A stretch of 61,207 bases of DNA from Pimelobacter simplex (GCA_016803235.1 JADCLI010000036.1:1-61207); one strand, 5' to 3'; positions 31,910 through 43,795 are shown, numbered from the stretch's first letter. Notes: generated by a model not told the origin, from the letters alone. Program-made: numbers and translations.

Positions 31910-33529
31910 TCACTTGCTGAGCCACGCGTCGTCGAAGAGGACGGCGGTCTGCGTCGTGGGCAGGATGCCGTGGACGTCGTCGTTCCAGGCCTCCATGAAG
32001 CCGCCGAAGCCGACGTTCACGTAGACGGCGTCCTTCTGCCACAGCTCCTCGATCGCGGTCATCGTCTCCATGCCGTCCTCCGGACCGTCCGCGGCCCGGA
32101 GCTCGGCGAGCAGGTCGTCCATCTCCGGGCTGGCGTAGCGGCCCGGGTTGGCCCCCGACTTGCTGTTCATCGCGGTGTCGAGCGCGGCGTACGGGTCCGA
32201 GTCGGGGATGGAGTTCGAGGCGCGGGCGATGTCGAAGGTGCCGTCGACGTAGACCTTCTTGACGACGTCGGCCACTGAGGTCACCAGGTCCAGCTGGACG
32301 TCGAAGCCGACGGCGTCGAGCATCGCCTTGATCGCCACGGCGCCGGCCTTGGAGACGGCGTCACCGAGCCCGACATAGGTCACCTTGCCGTCGAAGCCGT
32401 CGGCCTTCGCCTCCTCGACCAGCTTCTTCGCGGCCGCCGGGTCGGTCCGGACCGGCTCCACGTCGGTCTTCCAGATCGAGGTCTGGCTCATCAGGCCCCG
32501 GTCGGCCAGGTCGTCGGCGCCGGTGGTGCGCTTGAGGAAGGTCGTGGCGTCGAAGGCGAGCTGGATCGCCTGGCGCACCCGCGCGTCGGCGGTGGCCGTG
32601 CCCTCGCGGTGGTTGAGGTTGAGGGTCGGCGCGCCGCTGACGGCGCTCATGTTGCCCGCGACGCCGTCGTTGACGAGCTTGTTGATCAGCTTGTCCTGGC
32701 CGATGTAGATGACGTCGACCTCGTCGGCCTCGAGCGACTCGACCTTGGCGTCGTCGGCACCGAGCAGGACGAACTCGATCCTGTCGAGGTGCGGGCGCCC
32801 GTCGAAGTAGTCGTCGTTGGCCTTGACGACGGTCTTCTCGCCCGGCGCCTGGGTCTCCAGCACGAAGGGCCCCGCGCCGATCGGCTTGAAGGCGGCCGGG
32901 TCGGCGTACGCCGCGGGCGCCAGGATCAGGCCCGGACCGGCGGCGAGCAGGCTCGGGAACCGGGCCCACGGCGCGGTGAAGGTGAAGGTGACCGTCGACG
33001 GGTCGGTCGCGACCATCGACTTCAGGTTCCCGCCGAGGACCTGGCCGTGCAGGCCGCGGTTGGTGATGAACCGGTTGATGCTGGCCACGACGGCGTCGGC
33101 GTCGAGCGGCGTGCCGTCGGTGAACGTCACCCCGTCGCGCAGCTTCAGCGTCCAGGTCGTGTCGTCGTCGGTCTCGAGCGACTCGGCCAGCTGCGGCTCG
33201 TAGCCCCGGGTGTCCGGGTCGTAGCGCATCAGGGTGTCGTAGATCGACGCCATCACGTTGAGGCCGGTCGAACCGGTCGGGTAGGTCTTGGTCGGGTCGA
33301 GGACGACGGCCTCGGAGTACTCCGCGACCCGCAACGTGCCACCGTCGACCGGCTCGCCCGGGTCCTTCTCCTTGTTGATCAGGCCGTCACGGTAGATGTC
33401 CTGGACCGCCAGCTTGCGCTTGGTGTCCTTCTCCCCACCCTCGTCGCTGGCGGCACAGGCGGTGGCGGCGAGCGCGGTGGCGCACAGGGCAGCGGCCAGC
33501 CGCGTGCTCACCGAAAGGCGTGTCTTCAC
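31910..33529 (-). CDS. ABC transporter solute-binding lipoprotein, family 5
   Basis: A 539-residue extracytoplasmic binding protein of the oligopeptide/nickel (SBP_bac_5) class. The signal ends with the lipobox LAATAC, so Cys at about residue 25 is lipidated. Family segments include LAESLETDDDTTWTLKLRDGVTFTDGTPLDADAVVASINRF and DARVRQAIQLAFD. It is the last gene of the steroid-type run and resembles the other binding protein at 36780, but no permease or ATPase gene is in the window. A separate promoter with a CCCACTCAGCGGG palindrome precedes it. A role in uptake of the steroid-like substrate is inference. Confidence 0.92.
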   Translation of the reverse strand: MKTRLSVSTRLAAALCATALAATACAASDEGGEKDTKRKLAVQDIYRDGLINKEKDPGEPVDGGTLRVAEYSEAVVLDPTKTYPTGSTGLNVMASIYDTLMRYDPDTRGYEPQLAESLETDDDTTWTLKLRDGVTFTDGTPLDADAVVASINRFITNRGLHGQVLGGNLKSMVATDPSTVTFTFTAPWARFPSLLAAGPGLILAPAAYADPAAFKPIGAGPFVLETQAPGEKTVVKANDDYFDGRPHLDRIEFVLLGADDAKVESLEADEVDVIYIGQDKLINKLVNDGVAGNMSAVSGAPTLNLNHREGTATADARVRQAIQLAFDATTFLKRTTGADDLADRGLMSQTSIWKTDVEPVRTDPAAAKKLVEEAKADGFDGKVTYVGLGDAVSKAGAVAIKAMLDAVGFDVQLDLVTSVADVVKKVYVDGTFDIARASNSIPDSDPYAALDTAMNSKSGANPGRYASPEMDDLLAELRAADGPEDGMETMTAIEELWQKDAVYVNVGFGGFMEAWNDDVHGILPTTQTAVLFDDAWLSK

Positions 33530-33603
33530 TGTTCACTCCAGTTGGGTCTCGTGCATCGAACAGGCGGCGCCTGCAGGCCCCCGGGCGGCCTGTGCGTGGC
33601 GTC

Positions 33604-33609
33604 ACACTA
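33604..33609 (-). promoter_or_regulatory. -10 box before the solute-binding protein gene
   Basis: TAGTGT on the minus strand, 75 bp before the GTG/ATG start region, in the only large spacer (117 bp) inside the minus-strand run. It suggests an internal promoter. Confidence 0.4.
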
Positions 33610-33641
33610 GGAAGGCGTCCTCCTCGCGCGACGTGCCGATT

Positions 33642-33654
33642 CCCACTCAGCGGG
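33642..33654. promoter_or_regulatory. CCCGCTNAGCGGG-type palindrome, site 1
   Basis: CCCACTCAGCGGG, one mismatch from a perfect palindrome. It overlaps the stop of the FadD17-like gene and lies about 33 bp upstream of the -10 box of the binding protein gene. See the related sites at 51913, 59248 and 60116. Confidence 0.45.
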
Positions 33655-35302
33655 CAGGCAGCAACGCCTGTCGTCCCTGCGCGACGAACTCCTCCTCGAT
33701 CGCGTCACGGGCGGCGTCGTCGAGGGGCCGGAACTCGGCGGTACGGCCGACCCGCACCCACACGGGATCGGTGGTGTTCCAGGCCGCACGGCGCAGCGGT
33801 GCCTTGTCGATCTTGCCGCTCCCGGTCAGTGGCATCCGCTCGACCACCCGGACGTACGTCGGCCACCACTTGGCGCCGAAGTCCGGCTGGGCGGCGAGGT
33901 GCTCGCCGAACGCGACGGGGTCGAAGTCGGCACCGGGCTCGACGTCGACGGCGACCATCACGTTGTCGCCCGTGCGCGGGTCGGGCACGGCGAACACCGG
34001 CGCGGCCGCGACCCACGGGAGCCGCTGGACGACGCGCTCGACGGGCGCGGCGGAGAAGTTCTCGCTGTCGACGCGCAGCCAGTCCGAGGAGCGGCCGGCG
34101 AAGTAGAAGAAGCCGGCCTCGTCGCGGTAGGCGAGGTCGCCGGACCAGAAGTCGTCGCCGCGCACCCGGTCGGCCATGGCACCCGGGTTCTTGTAGTAGC
34201 CCTCGAAGGCACCGGCCATGCCGACCGCGACCATCTGCCCGACCGCGGCACCGTCGACCAGCCGGCCCTGCGCGTCGAACCGGGCGCGGGGGCACTCCTC
34301 CCCCGTCGACTCGTCGAGGACGCGGACGTCGACCTCGCCCGCGGGCAGGCCGAGCGAGCCGACCGGGGTGTCGGGGGTGCGGTTGATCCGGAAGACGCCC
34401 TCGCTGAGGCCGTATCCCTCCATCACCTCGCACCCGAACCGCTCGGTGAACCGGGCGACGTCGGCCTCGGAGGCCTCGGTGCCGAACGCCAGCTCGAGGG
34501 TGCTGGTCCGGTCGCGCGGGTCCTCCGGGCGGGTGAGCACGTAGGACAGCGCCCGGCCGACGTAGTTGACGTAGGTGGCGCCGTGCCGGTGGATGTCGTC
34601 GGCGAACGCGCTCGCCGAGAACTTGCGGGTCATCGTCACCGTGGCGCCGGTCGCCATCGCGGGCGCGAGGTTCATCATCACGGCGTTGCCGTGGAACAGC
34701 GGCATGCACAGGTAGGTGACCGAGTCGCGGCGCATCCGGACCCGGCCGACGATCGCCTGCGTGAGCCGGCCGAGCCGGCCCTGGCCGACCACGACCGCCT
34801 TCGGGGCACCCGTGGAGCCGGAGCTGAACAGCAGCATCGCGAGGCGGTCCGGCCCGGGGAGCGACGCGGTGTCGGGCACCAGGGTGTCGCGGTACGGCGC
34901 CAGCCACTCGTCGTACGCGACGTCGTCGACGTCGAGCACCCGCACGTCGCCGACCTCGGCGACGAGGTGTCGCAGCCTGCCCTCGGTGACCACCAGGTCG
35001 ACGTCGGCATGCCGGGCGTCCTGGGCGATCTCGGGGCCGCTGCGGCTGGCGTTGAGGCCGACCACGACGGCGTCGGCGAGCGAGGCCGCGGCGATCCAGA
35101 AGACGTAGTCGGGCACGTTCTCGAGCAGCACCCCGACGTGGACCTGCCGTCCCTCGGGAGCGGGTACGGCGGCCCGGAGCGCCGCGGCCCGCACGGCTCC
35201 CTCGCGGACCACCTCGTCCCAGGTCCACTGCCGTTCCTCGAACACCAGGCCCACCTTGCCGTCACCGGCCCGGCTCGCCACGATCTGCGCGAAGGTCTCC
35301 AT
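33647..35302 (-). CDS. FadD17-like acyl-CoA ligase
   Basis: A 551-residue ANL-superfamily ligase that activates a carboxylate with ATP and CoA. The P-loop is LLFSSGSTGAPKAVVV, A5 is EGYGLSEG, A7 is SGDLAYRDEAGFFYFAGRSSDWLRVDSEN, and the A10 lysine lies in LTGSGKIDKAPLR. The stretches MPLFHGNAV, RKFSASAFADDIHRHGATYVNYVG and ALSYVL agree with Mycobacterium FadD17, a steroid-side-chain ligase, as recalled. Its ATG overlaps the stop of the upstream MFS gene (TGATG), so it is coupled to that gene. Confidence 0.9.
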   Translation of the reverse strand: METFAQIVASRAGDGKVGLVFEERQWTWDEVVREGAVRAAALRAAVPAPEGRQVHVGVLLENVPDYVFWIAAASLADAVVVGLNASRSGPEIAQDARHADVDLVVTEGRLRHLVAEVGDVRVLDVDDVAYDEWLAPYRDTLVPDTASLPGPDRLAMLLFSSGSTGAPKAVVVGQGRLGRLTQAIVGRVRMRRDSVTYLCMPLFHGNAVMMNLAPAMATGATVTMTRKFSASAFADDIHRHGATYVNYVGRALSYVLTRPEDPRDRTSTLELAFGTEASEADVARFTERFGCEVMEGYGLSEGVFRINRTPDTPVGSLGLPAGEVDVRVLDESTGEECPRARFDAQGRLVDGAAVGQMVAVGMAGAFEGYYKNPGAMADRVRGDDFWSGDLAYRDEAGFFYFAGRSSDWLRVDSENFSAAPVERVVQRLPWVAAAPVFAVPDPRTGDNVMVAVDVEPGADFDPVAFGEHLAAQPDFGAKWWPTYVRVVERMPLTGSGKIDKAPLRRAAWNTTDPVWVRVGRTAEFRPLDDAARDAIEEEFVAQGRQALLPAR

Positions 35303-36774
35303 CACACTCTCTCCTCGGCCGACGATCGGGTCGGCGTCTCGATTGTCTCGGGTCTCTCGGGCGTCCCAGGGCTCCCGGGCCTCTCGGGGGCCGCCCGCCG
35401 GGTCCGGCCGAGCGCCAGGCAGGCGACGGCGGCGAGCAGCGACAGGGCCGCTCCCGTCAGGCCTCCGGCGACGAAGCCGGACTCGCTCGTCTGTCGGCCG
35501 CTCCCGGCGGACACGGCCAGCACCGCCAGCGCCAGCGCGCTGCCGGTGGACATGCCGAGGAAGCGCAAGACCAGGTTGAAGCTCAGGGCGCTCCCGGTCT
35601 CCGCCGGCGGTACGAAGCGCACCATCAGCCACGGCATCGAGTTGAAGGTCATCCCGCTGCCGAAGCCGCCGATCACGACGGCGAGGGTCACCTTCCACAA
35701 CGCGTCGTGGCCCAGCGCGAGCGAGAGGTTGGCGGCGGCGAACAGTAGGCAGCCGCAGGCCAGCAGCAGGTCGGGCGCCACGGATCGCCCCAGCCACAGG
35801 GCGATCCGCGAGCCCACCACGCTGGTGACGGCGTACGGCGTCAGCATCAGGCCGGCCACGGCGACGGACCTGCCGAGCCCGTAGCCGTGCTCCTCGGTGG
35901 TCTGCACCAGGATCATGGACAGCGACAGCAGGACGAACATGCCGAGGGCGGCCAACAGGCCGCACACGTTGGCGACCAGCACGCCGGGGCGGACCGCGAC
36001 CCGCAGGTCGACCAGCGGTCGCTCGACATGGAGCAGCCACCAGCCGCAGGCGGCGTACGCCAGCAGGCCGCATACCAGCAAGCCGACGGTCCACGGCGAG
36101 GTCGGGCCCCAGGCCTGCGCCTGGGTCACCGCGAACAGCACCGCAGCGGTGGCGACGCTGAGCAGCACGGCGCCCCACCAGTCGACGCCGCGGGGGGCCT
36201 CCTCGTCGCTGTCCGGTACGACGAGCAGCGCCACCACGAGCGCGGCGGCGGACAGCGCGCAGGCCCAGCCGAACGCCCCCTTGGTGCCGGCGAGGCTCGC
36301 GACCAGCGCGGTCACGGGGAACCCGAGCCCGGCGGCGGTGACGTTGGCGACCGAGATCGCCGCCACCGCGCCGCGGACCTTCTCCGCGGGCAGCTCGCTG
36401 CGTGCGATGGAGAAGGCCAGCGGCACGATCGCGAACGCGAGGCCCTGCAGGATCCGGCCGGCCAGCAGCGGCCAGAAGCCGAGCGGCAGGGCGCCGAGCG
36501 CGGTGCCGACCACGACGAGCACCAGGCAGCCGACCAGCGCCGGTCGCCGGCGGCGTCCGGCGCCGAGCCGCCCGACGACCGGGCAGACCACGGCAGCGGT
36601 CACCAGCGTGGCCGTGATCGCCCACTGAGCGGTCACCAGCGACACCCGCTCGGTCCGGGCGATGCCGGTGACGAGCGGGGTGCCGAGGCTGCCGACCACG
36701 CCGGTGACCGTGGTGACGAGCAGGATGCCCGGGAGCACCCAGCGGCTCTCCCGGGCAGCCGTGCCAGCAGTCAT
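35302..36774 (-). CDS. MFS transporter, 14-helix type
   Basis: A 490-residue transporter of the DHA2-like group with about 14 hydrophobic helices. Recognisable loops are VVCPVVGRLGAGRRRRPALVG and LLAGRILQGLAFAIVPLAFSIARSELP. It lies between two ligase genes and a binding-protein gene in the steroid-type run: 5 bp after the binding protein and 1 bp overlapping the FadD17-like ligase. Uptake or export of a side-chain intermediate is plausible; in cholate degraders MFS exporters of degradation intermediates are known. The C-terminal tail (about 35 residues) is rich in P, E and T. Confidence 0.9.
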   Translation of the reverse strand: MTAGTAARESRWVLPGILLVTTVTGVVGSLGTPLVTGIARTERVSLVTAQWAITATLVTAAVVCPVVGRLGAGRRRRPALVGCLVLVVVGTALGALPLGFWPLLAGRILQGLAFAIVPLAFSIARSELPAEKVRGAVAAISVANVTAAGLGFPVTALVASLAGTKGAFGWACALSAAALVVALLVVPDSDEEAPRGVDWWGAVLLSVATAAVLFAVTQAQAWGPTSPWTVGLLVCGLLAYAACGWWLLHVERPLVDLRVAVRPGVLVANVCGLLAALGMFVLLSLSMILVQTTEEHGYGLGRSVAVAGLMLTPYAVTSVVGSRIALWLGRSVAPDLLLACGCLLFAAANLSLALGHDALWKVTLAVVIGGFGSGMTFNSMPWLMVRFVPPAETGSALSFNLVLRFLGMSTGSALALAVLAVSAGSGRQTSESGFVAGGLTGAALSLLAAVACLALGRTRRAAPERPGSPGTPERPETIETPTRSSAEERV

Positions 36775-36779
36775 CCGGA

Positions 36780-38378
36780 TCAGTCGACCCAGGCGTCGTC
36801 GAGCATGATGATCGAGTTCGCGCCGCCGGTGATGCCGTGCACGTCCTTGTTCCACACGCTCAGCTCCGAGTACGGGCCGAAGGTGACGAACGGGACGTCC
36901 TCGTTGACCTGCTCCTGGATCGCGGAGACGGCGGCCAGCTGGTCGTCGCGGGTCGTCGCCGCCTGGAAGGCGGCGATGTGCTCGTCCATGGCCGGGCTGG
37001 TGTACATGCCGTAGGTCTGGGTGCCCGTGGTGCTCATCAGCGCGAACATCCGCGCGTACGGATCGGCCTCGACGAAGTTGACGCTCCAGCCGGCGAGGTC
37101 GTAGTCACGCTCGACCGCGATCCGGGTGATCTGCTCGGAGATGGTGCGCGCCGGCTTCGGGTCGAGGGTCATCCCGACCGCCTCGAGCGACGCCTTGACC
37201 GCCTGGGTGGCGGCCCGCGATGCCGGGTCGGTGCCGTCGACGTAGGTGATGACGCCGTCCCAGCCGTCCGCCTTGGCCTCCTCGACGAGCTTGGTCGCCT
37301 CCTCGCGGTCGGGTGCGAGGCCGGCGACGTCGGTGTGCCACACGGAGTAGTCGGGGAACAGGTCGGAGGAGGCGATGCCCGCCCCGCCGAACATCCGCTC
37401 CCGCATCAGCTCGGGGTCGATGGCCAGGGCGATCGCCTTGCGGACCCGCGGGTCGTGACCGGCGGCGCCCTCCGCGGCATTGATGATGGCGACGTTGCTG
37501 GCGGCGCGCATGTTGACGTAGGCCGGCAGCTCCAGGTCTAGCACCTCGTCGACGAGGTCGGGGTCACGGACCAGGGCGGCGTCCACGTCCCCACCCACGA
37601 GCGAGTCCAGGCTGGTGCGCTGGTCGCCGAGGAAGGCCATCCGCACGCTGTCGAGGTGCGGGGCGCCGTCCCAGTAGTCGGCACGTGCCTCGAGGTCGAT
37701 CGACTCGCCCGGCTTCCAGGCGCCGAGCGTGAACGGGCCGGCTCCCACGGGCGTGAACCTCCCGTCGGCCCCCACCGACGACTTCGCGACGACCATTCCC
37801 GGGCCCGTGCTGAGGATGCCCGGGAACAGCGGCCACGGCCGCGCCAGGTCGTAGGTCACGGTCAGCGCGTCGGTCGCGGTCGTCGAGGTGACGTTGGCGT
37901 TCCACAGCGCGGTCTCGGGCGCCTTCGCCGCGGCGTACCGCTGCTGGCTCCAGACCACCGCCTCGGCGTCGAGCGGCGTCCCGTCGGAGAAGGTGACGTC
38001 CTCACGCAGCGTGAGGGTCCAGCTCGTGAAGTCGCTGTTCGGCTCGATCGACTCGGCCAGCCGGGGCACGAACTCCTGCTTCTCCGGGTCGAAGGTCGTC
38101 AACGTGTCGAAGATGTTGGCCATCTCGTTGCCGCCCGTCGTCGCCGCCGCGATCGTCACGGTCGGGTCGAGCGACGCCGGCTCGGTGTAGGCGCCGTAGG
38201 TCAGCGTGCCGCCGGCGGAGGGCTCACCGCTGTCGTCGACGTTGCGGAAGCCCTCGGCGAGCGCCTTGCCCTGCCCGCGTGGCTCCTTCTTCTCCTCGGA
38301 CGCGCAGCCGCTGAGCAGCAGCGACGCGGCGACCACGGCTGCGGCGGTACGACGCAGTCCCGGGACGTGGATGGACAT
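36780..38378 (-). CDS. ABC transporter solute-binding lipoprotein, family 5
   Basis: A 532-residue SBP_bac_5 protein with a signal peptide and lipobox LLLSGC (Cys at about residue 25). The segments GGTLTYGAYTEPASLDPTVT, LAESIEPNSDFTSWTLTLREDVTFSDGTPLDAEAVVWSQQRY and DPRVRKAIALAIDPELM are standard. It is a paralogue of the protein at 31910 and is likewise without permease or ATPase genes nearby. It sits between an acyl-CoA ligase and an MFS gene, so it likely serves the same pathway. Confidence 0.92.
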   Translation of the reverse strand: MSIHVPGLRRTAAAVVAASLLLSGCASEEKKEPRGQGKALAEGFRNVDDSGEPSAGGTLTYGAYTEPASLDPTVTIAAATTGGNEMANIFDTLTTFDPEKQEFVPRLAESIEPNSDFTSWTLTLREDVTFSDGTPLDAEAVVWSQQRYAAAKAPETALWNANVTSTTATDALTVTYDLARPWPLFPGILSTGPGMVVAKSSVGADGRFTPVGAGPFTLGAWKPGESIDLEARADYWDGAPHLDSVRMAFLGDQRTSLDSLVGGDVDAALVRDPDLVDEVLDLELPAYVNMRAASNVAIINAAEGAAGHDPRVRKAIALAIDPELMRERMFGGAGIASSDLFPDYSVWHTDVAGLAPDREEATKLVEEAKADGWDGVITYVDGTDPASRAATQAVKASLEAVGMTLDPKPARTISEQITRIAVERDYDLAGWSVNFVEADPYARMFALMSTTGTQTYGMYTSPAMDEHIAAFQAATTRDDQLAAVSAIQEQVNEDVPFVTFGPYSELSVWNKDVHGITGGANSIIMLDDAWVD

Positions 38379-38414
38379 GGCGATCTCCTTCTGTTGGGGG
38401 TGATTGAGACCAGG

Positions 38415-40043
38415 TCAGGCCAGACGGACGTCGCGGCGGTTCACCTTGCCGGTCGCGTTGCGGGGCAGCTCCTCGAGCGTGATCTGCCAGCGGGTGGGCA
38501 CCTTGTAGCGCGCGAGACCCGCCTCGGTGTGGGCACACAGCTCCTCCTGCGAGACCTGCGCGCCGGGGTGCAGGACCACGACGGCGGCCACCCCCTGGCC
38601 GTAGTCGGGGTCGGGCACCCCCATCACGATGCACTCGCGCACCGCCGGGTGCGCGACGATCCGGTCCTCCACCTCGGCCGGATAGATGTTCTCTCCCCCG
38701 CGCAGGATGAGGTCGGAGCGCCGGCTGGCGATGTGCAGCTGGCCGTCGGCGAGGTGCCCCAGGTCGCCCGTGCGGAACCACCCGTGGGGGGCGGTGGCGG
38801 CTGCCGTCGCCTCGGGGTTGTCCCAGTAGCCGAGCATCAGCTGGGCGCCTCGCAGGTGGATCTCCCCCTCCACGCCGTCGGGCACGGGACGGCCCGCGGT
38901 GTCACGGACCTCGACCTGCACGGTCGGCACCGGACGCCCGACCGTCGACGGGTCGGCGGCGAGCTCGGCGGCCAGGGCGAGGGTGGCCGCCGTGCTCGAC
39001 TCGGTGAGGCCGTACGTCGTGCCGAGGGACCGGCCGGCAGCGGGCAGCGCCTGCCGCAGCGCCTCCTTGAGCTCGGGCGAGGAGGGGGCACTGCCGACCG
39101 AGATGCTGCGCAGCGACGAGAGGTCGAAGTCGGCGAGTCGGTCGCCGAGCTCGACGATCCGGCTGAGCATGGTCGGCATCGCGCCCCAGTTGGTGACCCG
39201 CTCGGACTCGATCAGCCGCAGCACCTGCTCGATGTCGAACTTCCCCAGGTGCAGCACGGCGGTGTCTCCGACCACCAGTCGGACGACCGCGAGGTTGTGC
39301 AGCGCGGCGATGTGGAACAGCGGCGTGACCAGCAGGAACCGGCGGTCGACCTGCGGGATGCCCATCTCGGCGGCGATCGCGTCGTTGAGCAGGTGGAACC
39401 ACACGGCCGCGATGACGTTGCGGTGCGAGTGGGTCGCACCCTTGGCGCGGCCGGTGGTGCCGCTGGTGAACAGGATGACGGCCGGATCGTCCTCGGCGAC
39501 CTCACCGTCCGGCTCCGGCAGGTCGATCCCCCGGTGCTCGGCGGCGATCCGCGGCAGGTCGTCCTCGACGGTGAGCACCGCGACGCCCAGCCCGTCGGCC
39601 ATCCGGGCGCGAGGTGCGTCGGCGATGAGCACCTTCGGAGCGGTCAGCTCGATGCCGTGGGCCAGCTCGGGGCGTGCCCACATCGAGTTCATGCCGACGG
39701 CGACGGCGCCGATCGAGACCGCGGCCCAGAAGCCGACGATCCACTCGGGGCAGTTGGCCGCGCACAGCGCGACCCGGTCGCCCTTGCCGACGCCGTGCTC
39801 GGTGCGCAGCACGTGCGCCAGGGCGGCGACCTCGTCGTGGTGCTGGGCGAAGCTGATCCGGCGCTCGCGGGTCACCAGGTACTCCGCGTCCCCGAAGGCC
39901 ACGGACGCCTCGAGCAGCTCGCGCAGCGAGTGCTGTCGGTGGGCGTAGACCTCGAGGTCCTCACCGCGCACGTCCTCGACCCGGATCTCGTACGGCGCAC
40001 CGGGCGCGGTCAGTCGCGCGACGGCCTCCTCACGCGTGGTCAT
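38415..40043 (-). CDS. Acyl-CoA ligase (ANL superfamily)
   Basis: A 542-residue ligase. The P-loop is VILFTSGTTGRAKGATHSH; TTYGLTESS, the TGDLGHLADGQLHIASRRSDLILRGGENIYPAEVE hinge region and the terminal lysine in LPRNATGKVNRRDV are complete. It would activate a side-chain acid to its CoA ester at the entry of the pathway. The exact substrate cannot be told; steroid-pathway and fatty-acid ligases share these motifs. The ATG has a strong GAGGAGAGG site. It follows the SDR gene by 29 bp in the long operon. Confidence 0.92.
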   Translation of the reverse strand: MTTREEAVARLTAPGAPYEIRVEDVRGEDLEVYAHRQHSLRELLEASVAFGDAEYLVTRERRISFAQHHDEVAALAHVLRTEHGVGKGDRVALCAANCPEWIVGFWAAVSIGAVAVGMNSMWARPELAHGIELTAPKVLIADAPRARMADGLGVAVLTVEDDLPRIAAEHRGIDLPEPDGEVAEDDPAVILFTSGTTGRAKGATHSHRNVIAAVWFHLLNDAIAAEMGIPQVDRRFLLVTPLFHIAALHNLAVVRLVVGDTAVLHLGKFDIEQVLRLIESERVTNWGAMPTMLSRIVELGDRLADFDLSSLRSISVGSAPSSPELKEALRQALPAAGRSLGTTYGLTESSTAATLALAAELAADPSTVGRPVPTVQVEVRDTAGRPVPDGVEGEIHLRGAQLMLGYWDNPEATAAATAPHGWFRTGDLGHLADGQLHIASRRSDLILRGGENIYPAEVEDRIVAHPAVRECIVMGVPDPDYGQGVAAVVVLHPGAQVSQEELCAHTEAGLARYKVPTRWQITLEELPRNATGKVNRRDVRLA

Positions 40044-40072
40044 CGTCTGCCTCTCCTCGTTCGCTACTGGGC

Positions 40073-40897
40073 TCACCGGACCGTCAGCTGCCCGCCGTCG
40101 ACGTTCCACGCCTGCCCGGTCACCCAGGCGGCCTGGTCGCTGGCGAGGAACACCGCGGCAGCGGCGACCTCGGCCGGCTCCCCGCTCCTGCCGAGCGGCA
40201 GGTTGGCCCGGACGTACGCCTGCCACGACTCGGGATCCCGGTCGTCGATCCGCCCGGTCTCGGTCACGCCGGGGCACAGCGCGTTGACGCGGATGCCGTG
40301 GGTGCCGAGCTCCTTGGCGGCCGACGACGTCAGCGACTGCACGCCCGCCTTGGACGCCGAGTAGGCGCCGGTGCGGGCACCGCTGAGCTTCCCGCCTATC
40401 GACGAGATGTTGATGATGCTGCCGCCGGCGCCCTGCGCGACCAGCTGCCGCCCGAACACCTGGGTCATCAGGAAGGTGCCGCGCAGGTTGACCCCGATCA
40501 CCCGGTCGAAGGCCTCGACGGACAGCTCGGTCAGCGGGACCCGGTCCTCGCCGCGCGACGCGGCGGCGTTGTTGACCACGACGTCCACGCGACCGAGCTC
40601 GGCGAGGACGACGTCCAGCAGCCGGCGTACGTCGCCGGGGTCGGTGACGTCGCACACGACCGGGAGCGCGCGACGCCCGAGCACACGCACCTCCTCCGCC
40701 ACGGAGTCGATGTCGCGCCAGCCGGCGGCGACCTCGTCGGCCGGCCGGTCCTCGGGACGCCGCCCGGTGCCGGTGACGACGACGTCGCAGCCGGCCCGCG
40801 CGAGCTCCACGGCCAGCGACCGGCCGATGGAGCGCATCCGCCCGGCGCCGGTGACGACGGCGACCTTGCCGGCCAGGCCGGTCAGCTCGTAGCCCAT
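40073..40897 (-). CDS. SDR family oxidoreductase
   Basis: A 274-residue classical short-chain dehydrogenase. The cofactor site is VTGAGRMRSIG, an unusual spacing of the GxxxGxG motif with R-M-R in the middle. NNAA, INISS with the catalytic Ser, and YSASKAG with the Tyr and Lys are intact. A probable role is 3-hydroxyacyl-CoA or hydroxysteroid dehydrogenation. The ATG at 40897 overlaps the thioesterase stop by 16 bp. Confidence 0.92.
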   Translation of the reverse strand: MGYELTGLAGKVAVVTGAGRMRSIGRSLAVELARAGCDVVVTGTGRRPEDRPADEVAAGWRDIDSVAEEVRVLGRRALPVVCDVTDPGDVRRLLDVVLAELGRVDVVVNNAAASRGEDRVPLTELSVEAFDRVIGVNLRGTFLMTQVFGRQLVAQGAGGSIINISSIGGKLSGARTGAYSASKAGVQSLTSSAAKELGTHGIRVNALCPGVTETGRIDDRDPESWQAYVRANLPLGRSGEPAEVAAAAVFLASDQAAWVTGQAWNVDGGQLTVR

Positions 40898-41502
40898 GAG
40901 ATCTCCTGCAGCTCGATGAACAGGCCGCGGGCCTCGACCGTCCGAGCCCCGTCGACCTCGACCCACGCCTCGGCACTGGTCTTGCGGCCGCTGGTCGAGA
41001 CGATCCGGGCGCCCAGCTCGAGCGGTACGTCGAGCGGGGTGCGCGCGTGGTAGCGCAGGTCGAGGGTGCCCGTGACCGAGCGGCGCCCGGTGGCCTGGAC
41101 CAGGGTGCCGAGCATGCAGTCCATCAGGTGCGCGAGGTAGCCGCCGTGCACCGACTCCGGCGGCCCCTCGTAGAGGGCGTTCGGCACGGTGGTGGCGTAC
41201 GCCGCGTCGCCGTCGAAGCGGATGGCGAGCGGCAGCGCCTGCGGGTTGAACCGGAACACCGGCCAGGCCACCTCCGGACCGACCTCGCGGGCCCGGCCGG
41301 GCGCGTCGAAGGGGGCACGCAGCGCCCGGGGACGGGTACGCCGTCCCAGCGTCGCGGTCAGCTCGTCCATCCGGGCGCGGGCGGTGCGCAGCTCGTGGGC
41401 CTCGACGTGCGTGGTCGCCGCGGCCAGCATCAGCCGGCGGGTGGCGGCCGCCAGCTCGGCGACCTCCTCGGCGACCTCCTCGGTGACCTTCTCCACCAGC
41501 AC
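40882..41502 (-). CDS. Hotdog-fold thioesterase (PaaI-like)
   Basis: A 206-residue protein. The first 60 residues are helical and acidic (VEKVTEEVAEEVAELAAATRRL), a possible coiled coil. The rest is a hotdog thioesterase domain; PESVHGGYLAHLMDCMLGTLVQ is the active-site helix, with a His-Gly-Gly motif typical of PaaI-like enzymes. It could release CoA from stalled pathway intermediates. The GTG at 41502 begins 1 bp after the thiolase stop; GTG 41496 is an alternative. Confidence 0.85.
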   Translation of the reverse strand: MLVEKVTEEVAEEVAELAAATRRLMLAAATTHVEAHELRTARARMDELTATLGRRTRPRALRAPFDAPGRAREVGPEVAWPVFRFNPQALPLAIRFDGDAAYATTVPNALYEGPPESVHGGYLAHLMDCMLGTLVQATGRRSVTGTLDLRYHARTPLDVPLELGARIVSTSGRKTSAEAWVEVDGARTVEARGLFIELQEISWATS

Positions 41503-41503
41503 G

Positions 41504-43795
<2,292 letters not shown>

